NCBI GenBank assembly: GCA_021647265.1
Contig: JAKIVA010000089.1
Coordinates: 1-6,451 of the forward strand
Origin: Lutibacter sp.
GTDB taxonomy: Bacteria > Bacteroidota > Bacteroidia > Flavobacteriales > Flavobacteriaceae
Reading direction: 5' to 3'
DNA length: 6,451 nucleotides
Positions within the stretch are counted from its first letter, which is position 1; each line of letters opens with the position of its first letter. A program made the position numbers and the translations under genes. Below are positions 1 through 4,070 of the stretch, piece by piece. The notes under the pieces are model-generated. The model was not told the DNA's origin. It saw only the letters and a program-made list of their open reading frames with translations, and searched no databases.

Positions 1-179
1 ACAACCGCTATTTTCTTTCTTAATGATTCTAAAGTATATTGTTTAATATTGTGATTATCAATGCATATTTTACCTTCATTAATTTCGTAAAAACGATTTA
101 TTAGATTTATAATGGTAGATTTTCCTGATCTCCTTTCACAAATAATTTGTTCCATAGTTGTGGTTTCTTTCCAAGGCAT
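1..179 (-). pseudogene. IS481-like transposase start fused in frame to an ABC exporter ATPase fragment (partial)
   Basis: An open frame starts with ATG at 179 and runs off the left edge, giving 59 codons. Residues 1-11 (MPWKETTTMEQ) match the conserved beginning of IS481-family transposases as I remember them. From about residue 18 the protein is instead the nucleotide-binding domain of an exporter-type (MsbA-like) ABC transporter: SGKST is the end of Walker A, followed by INLINRFYEINEGKI and SLRKKIAVV, which normally leads into the Q-loop just outside the window. The first glycine of Walker A (GxxxxGKS) is replaced by Cys14, and the membrane domain is absent, so ATP binding and transport are unlikely. 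The joint lies where RSGK of the transposase and GSGK of Walker A resemble each other. I infer a deletion that removed the rest of the transposase and the front of an ABC gene. The remainder lies outside the window. Confidence 0.7.
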
Positions 180-331
180 AATGATTTGATTTTAATACCA
201 ACGAAATATAGCTGAGTAAATAGCAAGAAAGGAAGACACATGAAAGGTAAACGGTAAAGTACCGTTGAGCCTATATTTGGAACGCTCACTCAGTTTATGG
301 GCTTACGGAAAATAAACACTATTGGCTTACA
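126..331 (-). mobile_element. Remnant of an IS481-like insertion sequence (transposase start and leader end)
   Basis: The first codons of an IS481-type transposase are preceded by about 150 bases without a gene, as expected for the left end of such an element. Read on the minus strand, this leader holds a direct repeat, GTAAGCC, at 330-324 and 306-300, starting 24 bases apart, which could be subterminal transposase-binding sites. A possible outer tip is the TGTAAGCC beginning at 331. No target duplication or partner inverted repeat can be seen because the rest of the element is missing, so the outer boundary is a guess. Confidence 0.45.
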
Positions 332-363
332 ACAAGCAAATTAAGGTTATGCATCTTTAAGCA

Positions 364-498
364 ATGACTTATAACTTGAATAAGTATTTAAAATTCATCT
401 CCAAAACTCTAAAAAGTGATGCAAAAGCAATACATCATTTTATTTTAGAAATAACAGCCTTATTTCCACTTCATATAAGAGGATTAGTGCCCTTTTAA
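364..498 (+). CDS. Possible small protein, 44 aa, unknown function
   Basis: This is a short frame from ATG at 364 to TAA at 496-498, in the 290-base gap between the IS remnant and the terminator of the minus-strand operon. The protein has a basic, amphipathic start (MTYNLNKYLK), then SDAKAIHHFILEITALFPL and a short end, RGLVPF. The composition looks protein-like rather than like random AT-rich DNA. I do not recognise a family. There is no clear ribosome binding site, and a stop lies only one codon before the ATG. It could be a real small gene, the remains of a longer one brought in with the adjacent IS, or chance. Its end converges on the terminator at 522-554. Confidence 0.3.
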   Translation: MTYNLNKYLKFISKTLKSDAKAIHHFILEITALFPLHIRGLVPF

Positions 499-521
499 AA
501 TTGAAGTTTTAATACAATTAC

Positions 522-554
522 AAAAAACAAAAACCCCCTTAAAAAGGAGTTTTT
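522..554 (-). terminator. Rho-independent terminator of the minus-strand operon
   Basis: Read on the minus strand, AAAAACUCC and GGGGUUUUU form a 9-bp stem with one G-U pair around an 8-base loop, and the transcript then continues GUUUUUU. It lies 67 bases past the stop codon of the HELIH protein gene, so it closes the three-gene unit. On the plus strand the same stem carries one C-A mismatch and has only a short T run, so it is mainly a minus-strand terminator. Confidence 0.85.
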
Positions 555-620
555 GAATTGTGTTTTATAGTTTATTACTGCCTTGTGTAACAATTACCGT
601 TGTTGGCAAACATTGCTTTC

Positions 621-1478
621 CTATTCTGCATAATACCTTGCTTCTTTTTCAAAAAAACTAGTATTATAATTATTACTCAAATCATATAACCCTCGCATTG
701 TTAAAAAGTTAAAGTCTGTATAAAATATTTTATGGTATATTTTTATCCATTTATAATTTAATTTTAATTTATTAGTAGGTTTATTAAGAAAAGAATTTAG
801 GCTAGAGAAACTCTCATATTGATAAGTGTGAATAAGTTCATGGGAAATAATAGTTTTTTTTGAAAATATTGAATTTTTTAAAACTAATATTGAATTAGCT
901 ATTGCTTGTCCAGATGAATTAGCTACACTGTTGGATTTAATCTTATTTGCGACAAACACAAAACTCCCTACTTTGAGAGAGGTATTTATATCTAATTTAC
1001 CTTGCGTAAAACCATAAATAGTATTGCTCAAAGCAAACGGCATAATTCTATACGTCATTTTAAATTTATTTTTAGTGTAAAATTCAAAACGATTAAAGCC
1101 AAAATTGATATGCCAACGTTCCCAAAAATTTCTATTAGCAGATGCATTTTCTATGATAGATATCCCTGCACTATTGATAAGTTTTGATGGCCATACATAA
1201 TTATAGTTTTTAGTTTTACCAAATTTACCAACCAAACGTTTACTTTCAAAAAGCATATATCCTCCTAATGCTCCCTGATAAAAACCTTTTAAAAAGACCT
1301 TTCCCGTTTTTTCGTTGGGCTTTTTATTAATTATTGCACCTATACCCCCTACAACTCCACCAAAACCAATATTAAACAAACCCGCCTCAAAATCATTTTT
1401 ATGTTGTGCGTTCAAGCTATGATTGCTAGAAGTTACAAGTAGTATTAATAAGAATATTGTAAAACGAGTTGTTTTCAA
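621..1478 (-). CDS. Secreted HExxH protein, putative zinc-metallopeptidase-like, unknown function
   Basis: The protein has 285 aa. It starts with a Sec signal peptide (basic MKTTR, hydrophobic FTIFLLILLVTSS, likely cleavage after LNA at residue 24), so it is exported. Residues 36-80 are glycine-rich (GFGGVVGGIGAII; GALGGYMLFESKRL). HELIH at 213-217, followed by TYQYE, is a zinc-binding HExxH motif, and Glu277 or Glu279 in FFEKEAR near the C terminus could be the third ligand, as in gluzincin-like peptidases. I know of similar uncharacterised Bacteroidota proteins but no proven substrate, so catalysis is inferred. The start codon is TTG: an in-frame stop lies 16 codons upstream, no ATG lies between, and only the TTG start gives a proper signal peptide. 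It is the last gene of the operon, 67 bases after the upstream lipoprotein gene and 67 bases before a terminator. Confidence 0.8.
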   Translation of the reverse strand: MKTTRFTIFLLILLVTSSNHSLNAQHKNDFEAGLFNIGFGGVVGGIGAIINKKPNEKTGKVFLKGFYQGALGGYMLFESKRLVGKFGKTKNYNYVWPSKLINSAGISIIENASANRNFWERWHINFGFNRFEFYTKNKFKMTYRIMPFALSNTIYGFTQGKLDINTSLKVGSFVFVANKIKSNSVANSSGQAIANSILVLKNSIFSKKTIISHELIHTYQYESFSSLNSFLNKPTNKLKLNYKWIKIYHKIFYTDFNFLTMRGLYDLSNNYNTSFFEKEARYYAE

Positions 1479-1545
1479 ATTATTAATATAATAGTAAAAG
1501 TTAAGTTCAATCAGTAATTAACCAACCTAACTTTATAGTTAAAAT

Positions 1546-2397
1546 TTACTCTTTTGCAATGGTAGTTAAATCTTTTACCAAAATAATTGGAAGTCTTACA
1601 TGAGATTCCGCAAAAAACTTGTACAATTCTCCTTCTATTTCTTGTATTGTTACATTACCTCTTAGTAAAACTAAGTGAACAATACTTAAATTAGGTATAT
1701 CTTTGAATAAATCATTGTTTAAAACAATATGTCCATCATCTGTATCAATAATATCGGTATTTAAAATATGTTCATTTGTAGAATTTTGAGGAATGGCATT
1801 ATTTCCAAAATACTCTACAATTACCACTAAACCTTCTTCATTATTAGGGTCTGCATTCCATTCTAAAACAAAATCCTCATAATAACATATAGGAAAAAGA
1901 TTGTCTTCACTTTCTATTTTTGGATTAGTAATCTCTACTAACTCTGGAACATACATTTCCACTTCCGTTTCAGAAGACGTATCTGTACTTTTCATAGAAT
2001 TAGCCTCTTTACTAATCTTAAAATGAATTGTTTTCCCATAAATATCTGAACTACTTGACTTTGATATTGTTCTTGACATTGCAAAATTATCAATTGTTTT
2101 ACTGTTAATAGATAAATGTACTACCTTTTTTTCATCTTTGATGTTAATTATTTCTACTACAGAATGTTCACTTAACGAATTAGCTTTTAAAGAAGAATAA
2201 CCCATACTATGCTCGGTTTGTTTAAAATAATCGTGATACACATTAGGTGTAATATCTAATAAATTGTAGCTTGATTTTAATTCAATAAATGGTTCTTGTA
2301 TGGTTGTTACTTCCATGTCTTTGTCATTGTTACATGAAAGTAGAAATCCAACAATCATTAATAAAATGTACTGTGATCTATAATTTGTTTTTTTCAT
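1546..2397 (-). CDS. Lipoprotein of unknown function, 283 aa
   Basis: The N terminus (MKKTNYRSQY, hydrophobic ILLMIVGFLL, then SCNNDKD) is a signal peptidase II signal with Cys22 as the lipidated residue. The acidic, Asn-rich stretch after the Cys resembles the surface-export signals described for flavobacterial lipoproteins, so it may face the outside; that is an inference. The mature part has a Ser/Thr-rich middle (about 105-145) and a likely beta-sandwich-like C-terminal half beginning near PELVEITNP, with FPICYYEDFVLEWNADP (168-184) as its most distinctive stretch and one further Cys at 171. I do not recognise a named domain. It starts with ATG 11 bases after the stop of the preceding lipoprotein gene, which strongly suggests co-transcription. 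Confidence 0.8.
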   Translation of the reverse strand: MKKTNYRSQYILLMIVGFLLSCNNDKDMEVTTIQEPFIELKSSYNLLDITPNVYHDYFKQTEHSMGYSSLKANSLSEHSVVEIINIKDEKKVVHLSINSKTIDNFAMSRTISKSSSSDIYGKTIHFKISKEANSMKSTDTSSETEVEMYVPELVEITNPKIESEDNLFPICYYEDFVLEWNADPNNEEGLVVIVEYFGNNAIPQNSTNEHILNTDIIDTDDGHIVLNNDLFKDIPNLSIVHLVLLRGNVTIQEIEGELYKFFAESHVRLPIILVKDLTTIAKE

Positions 2398-2408
2398 AAT
2401 ATTTTATT

Positions 2409-3026
2409 TTACATGTATACTTTCTGTCCGTTTTTTATATAAGAACCATCCTTAGAAATTACTATCGAAGTAGTTCCATTAAAATTACCATAGGTAACCT
2501 TTGTACCTGATATATTACCAACAATTCTTCCGTTAGGATCGTTTCCTGCCCCACTCCACAACACATGGTAATAATTTCCATTGCCAACAGTATTGACAAA
2601 TGTATCGGTTCTAATACCAACGGTTACTTCTCCAATAAAAACTGCATTAGATACAAAAGGGACAACAATATTGCTAATGCCAACTTCTGACGCACCTTTC
2701 ATAAAAGCTACAGATTTTTCTCCAATACAACTAGTCCCGTCAGATTTCATTGTAACTGATATTTTTGCTTGTGAAGACGAACCAACATTACCATTGACTT
2801 CAATAATACTGTTAAGTGAACGTTCAATTTTATCAATAGGAATTAAGTTGCTATGCCAATTAGATAGTCCTGAAGGAAAACTTAATTGTAAGTCATAAAA
2901 GACTACTTGATTCTCTTCATCCCATTCGCAGGTTGGCGGGGGATTACCTCCAAAATCTATATTGTCACAACTTTGAAATATTAATATAAATACGATAGCT
3001 TTAATGCTAAAAATTAATTTTCTCAT
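2409..3026 (-). CDS. Lipoprotein of unknown function, 205 aa; first gene of the operon
   Basis: The signal peptide (MRKLIFSIK, hydrophobic AIVFILIF, lipobox QSC) puts the lipidated residue at Cys20, followed by DNIDFGGNPPP, a flexible linker. The mature part is rich in alternating hydrophobic and Gly/Asn/Ser/Thr residues and is probably all beta. Cys33 and Cys100 could pair in the periplasm or at the surface. The C terminus (TSIVISKDGSYIKNGQKVY) has a repeated strand-turn pattern. No catalytic motif or known family is evident. It is the first of three minus-strand genes with an 11-base gap to the next. Its leader contains the A-rich TTTTTAGAAA just before ATG, typical of this phylum. I could not find a convincing TAnnTTTG promoter for it; the 88-bp stretch to the small-RNA start must hold it. 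Confidence 0.8.
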   Translation of the reverse strand: MRKLIFSIKAIVFILIFQSCDNIDFGGNPPPTCEWDEENQVVFYDLQLSFPSGLSNWHSNLIPIDKIERSLNSIIEVNGNVGSSSQAKISVTMKSDGTSCIGEKSVAFMKGASEVGISNIVVPFVSNAVFIGEVTVGIRTDTFVNTVGNGNYYHVLWSGAGNDPNGRIVGNISGTKVTYGNFNGTTSIVISKDGSYIKNGQKVYM

Positions 3027-3076
3027 TTTCTAAAAATTTAAATTAGTTAATAGCGCATATAATTACGCCTTAATAT

Positions 3077-3107
3077 TTTGTATTAACTGCGAGGTGTATT
3101 ACTTTTG
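3077..3107 (+). promoter_or_regulatory. Bacteroidota housekeeping promoter (TTTG-N19-TACTTTTG) for the small RNA
   Basis: TTTG at 3077-3080 and TACTTTTG at 3100-3107 match the -33 and -7 elements (TTTG and TAnnTTTG) of the Bacteroidota primary sigma factor at every fixed position, 19 bases apart. Transcription would start near 3112-3116, just where the closing stem of the predicted RNA begins. The -7 element lies inside a perfect palindrome, GTATTAC-TTTT-GTAATAC (3096-3113), which could be a protein-binding site. Confidence 0.75.
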
Positions 3108-3114
3108 TAATACT

Positions 3115-3217
3115 ATCCTCTGTTTGTTATAGTAGCTATGTCATAGTTAGTGGTTTTAGGTTAAACATTTTATTAGCGTATTGTGTTCTTAAAATTTTAC
3201 AAACAGAGGATTTTTTT
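3115..3217 (+). ncRNA. Probable 6S RNA (flavobacterial type, 6S-Flavo)
   Basis: The RNA is about 103 nt. Bases 3115-3127 pair perfectly with 3199-3211 (13-bp closing stem, AUCCUCUGUUUGU), followed at once by U7 (3211-3217), an intrinsic terminator built into the stem. Inside is a large central bubble, 15 bases on the 5' side (3128-3142) and 17 on the 3' side (3182-3198). Above it is an apical hairpin: AUA with UAU, GUUAGUG (3146-3152) with UAUUAGC (3171-3177) including G-U pairs, then GUUU/AAAC and a UAGGUU loop. A closing stem, symmetric bubble and apical stem are the signature of 6S RNA, which mimics an open promoter and holds the housekeeping RNA polymerase. A competing hairpin, UAGCUAU-GUC-AUAGUUA (3133-3149), could form if the bubble rearranges. 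The length fits the short 6S form known in flavobacteria. The alternative is another structured small RNA; the RNA gene itself is surer than its name. Confidence 0.68.
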
Positions 3218-3219
3218 AC

Positions 3220-3267
3220 TTCGACTAAGTTTATCTTGAGCGATAGTCGAAAGGCTCAGTAACCATA
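3220..3267. repeat. REP-like intergenic repeat, copy 1
   Basis: TTCGACTA (3220-3227) and TAGTCGAA (3244-3251) form an inverted repeat around 16 bases, and GCTCAGTAACCATA follows at 3254-3267. The last 14 bases recur with one change at 3349-3362. TTCGACT...GCTCAG-type units are common short repeats in flavobacterial intergenic DNA. Confidence 0.5.
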
Positions 3268-3339
3268 CTTCTATTTTTTTATTATTAGATAAACAAACAT
3301 ATTTATGCTAGTAATCATAAGATTCCTGACTTTGCTTGC

Positions 3340-3362
3340 TTCGACTCCGCTCAGCAACCATA
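3340..3362. repeat. REP-like intergenic repeat, copy 2
   Basis: TTCGACTCCGCTCAGCAACC lies at 3340-3359. It shares GCTCAG-AACCATA with the copy near 3254, and its core GACTCCGCTCA (3343-3353) recurs exactly, in reverse orientation, at 6059-6069. It is dispersed repeat DNA with no coding capacity. Confidence 0.5.
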
Positions 3363-3453
3363 TTTAATAGTATATAAAAGGAAATTTATAGCAATTCTTT
3401 CTTTCATTTTGGCAATTTTTTTTGGGGTTTGTATCTTTTTTCAGGTCAAATGT

Positions 3454-3470
3454 AAAAAAAAAAAAAAAAA
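3454..3470. repeat. Homopolymer tract, A17
   Basis: Seventeen consecutive A lie between the REP-like repeats and the sigma-54 promoter match. Such a tract bends or stiffens DNA and is prone to slippage, so its length may vary between cells or be a sequencing error. It ends three bases before the -24 element. Confidence 0.9.
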
Positions 3471-3473
3471 GAC

Positions 3474-3490
3474 TTGGCAAAATTTTTGCA
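3474..3490 (+). promoter_or_regulatory. Sigma-54 (RpoN) -24/-12 promoter match upstream of the DUF423 gene
   Basis: TTGGCAAAATTTTTGCA carries the invariant GG (3476-3477) and GC (3488-3489) exactly ten bases apart, within TTGGCA and TTGCA. Against the consensus TTGGCACG-N4-TTGCW only the CG at the seventh and eighth positions differs. Transcription would start near 3501, leaving a leader of about 108 bases before the DUF423 start codon. No enhancer-binding-protein site was identified. Confidence 0.55.
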
Positions 3491-3562
3491 CTATTTTATG
3501 CTATATGCTTAAAGTTTATGGTTTTAGCGTACTAAAGTAAGCAGAAAGCCTACTTTTAAATA

Positions 3563-3593
3563 AATTGGTAATTATTAGTTAGTTTTACCAATT
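3563..3593. repeat. 9-bp inverted repeat just upstream of the DUF423 start
   Basis: AATTGGTAA (3563-3571) and TTACCAATT (3585-3593) are perfectly complementary around 13 bases and end 15 bases before the ATG. It could be an operator or a leader hairpin affecting translation. No known regulator is recognised from it. Confidence 0.6.
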
Positions 3594-3608
3594 AAAATTC
3601 AAACAATA

Positions 3609-3995
3609 ATGATTCAATTCACATTACTTTTTGCTAGTGTTTTAGGAGGTTTAGCCGTTGTATTTGGTGCTTTTGGAGCACACGCTTTAAAGAAAATATT
3701 AGATAATGAACAATTAAAAAGTTTTGAAACTGGTGTAAAATATCAAATGTATCATGCGATAATTTTATTATTTGTTGGGTTTAACTTCAACTTAGAAAGG
3801 GTTTTAGAAAAATATATGGTATACAGTTTTATAATTGGTATACTGTTATTTTCATTCAGTATTTATGGTTTGGTAATTTCTTCAGCAAAAAACAAAAAAT
3901 TAACATTTTTAGGTCCAATTACTCCAATTGGTGGTTTATTTTTGATTGTAGGTTGGGTACTTTTATCTATTTCAATTGTAAATATGAATTTATAA
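3609..3995 (+). CDS. DUF423 (YgdD-type) small integral membrane protein
   Basis: The protein has 128 aa, the usual length for the family. Family signatures are clear: VFGAFGAHALKK (18-29), FETGVKYQMYHA (39-50), and LGPITPIGGLFLIVGW (101-116). Four membrane helices are predicted at about 3-25, 47-62, 70-92 and 98-121, so it sits in the inner membrane. Members are widespread in bacteria, including E. coli YgdD, but their biochemical role is not established. The ATG at 3609 is preceded by an A-rich leader and opens directly into the first helix. Upstream are a sigma-54 promoter match and a 9-bp inverted repeat. The hydrolase gene follows after 75 bases, but a hairpin over the stop codon makes full co-transcription uncertain. 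Confidence 0.9.
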   Translation: MIQFTLLFASVLGGLAVVFGAFGAHALKKILDNEQLKSFETGVKYQMYHAIILLFVGFNFNLERVLEKYMVYSFIIGILLFSFSIYGLVISSAKNKKLTFLGPITPIGGLFLIVGWVLLSISIVNMNL

Positions 3996-4011
3996 AACAC
4001 ATTTACAATTG
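3973..4011. repeat. 11-bp inverted repeat spanning the DUF423 stop codon
   Basis: CAATTGTAAAT (3973-3983) pairs perfectly with ATTTACAATTG (4001-4011) around 17 bases that include the stop codon. ATTTACAAT occurs again at 4043-4051, upstream of the hydrolase gene. It lacks a proper T tract, so it is a weak terminator at best. The repeated motif could instead be a regulator site for the hydrolase gene. Confidence 0.55.
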
Positions 4012-4070
4012 CTTTAACATTTTAAAAAGTGATTTTTTGTAGATTTACAATCTTACAAACCAATCTTCAC

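Larger units (their letters stand above)
180..620. other. Intergenic region: IS leader, possible small ORF, operon terminator
   Basis: Besides the IS leader (180-331), the possible 44-aa frame (364-498) and the terminator (522-554), the rest is AT-rich and without recognised features. At 583-612, GCC...GGC surrounds AACAA/TTGTT dyads in the 3' untranslated part of the operon; this may be a weak hairpin. Confidence 0.5.
3027..3608. other. Regulatory intergenic region between divergent units
   Basis: These 582 bases contain no protein gene. From left to right they hold the leader of the minus-strand lipoprotein operon, the small-RNA promoter and 6S-like RNA (3077-3217), two REP-like repeats, the A17 tract, the sigma-54 promoter match, and the inverted repeat in front of the DUF423 gene. 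Confidence 0.7.

Noticed and set aside
107..289. A 60-codon minus-strand frame in the IS leader
   Set aside because: It overlaps the transposase/ABC chimera in another frame, has no family resemblance, and mostly covers IS leader DNA.
578..612. Integron attC-like site (AACAA...GTTGTTGGC)
   Set aside because: The core does not fit GTTRRRY, arms are short, and no second site or integrase is present.
603..616. TTGGCAAACATTGC as a sigma-54 promoter
   Set aside because: Only eight bases separate GG and GC instead of ten, and it lies in the 3' end of a gene unit.
1002..1187. Plus-strand open frame of 61 codons
   Set aside because: It lies entirely inside the HELIH protein gene on the opposite strand and has no protein-like signature.
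2581..2898. Plus-strand open frame of 105 codons
   Set aside because: It is antisense to the first lipoprotein gene, which has a clear lipobox and operon context; the plus frame looks like a mirror of it.
3115..3211. 97-bp MITE with 13-bp terminal inverted repeats
   Set aside because: There is no target-site duplication, and the exact promoter and U tract explain the inverted repeat better as an RNA stem.
3409..3427. Second sigma-54-like site, TTGGCAATTTTTTTTGGGG
   Set aside because: The -12 GC is absent and the second G pair is one base out of register.
4029..4070. GTG start giving the hydrolase 14 extra residues
   Set aside because: The extra residues precede a complete lipoprotein signal that begins at the ATG at 4071, so they would spoil it.
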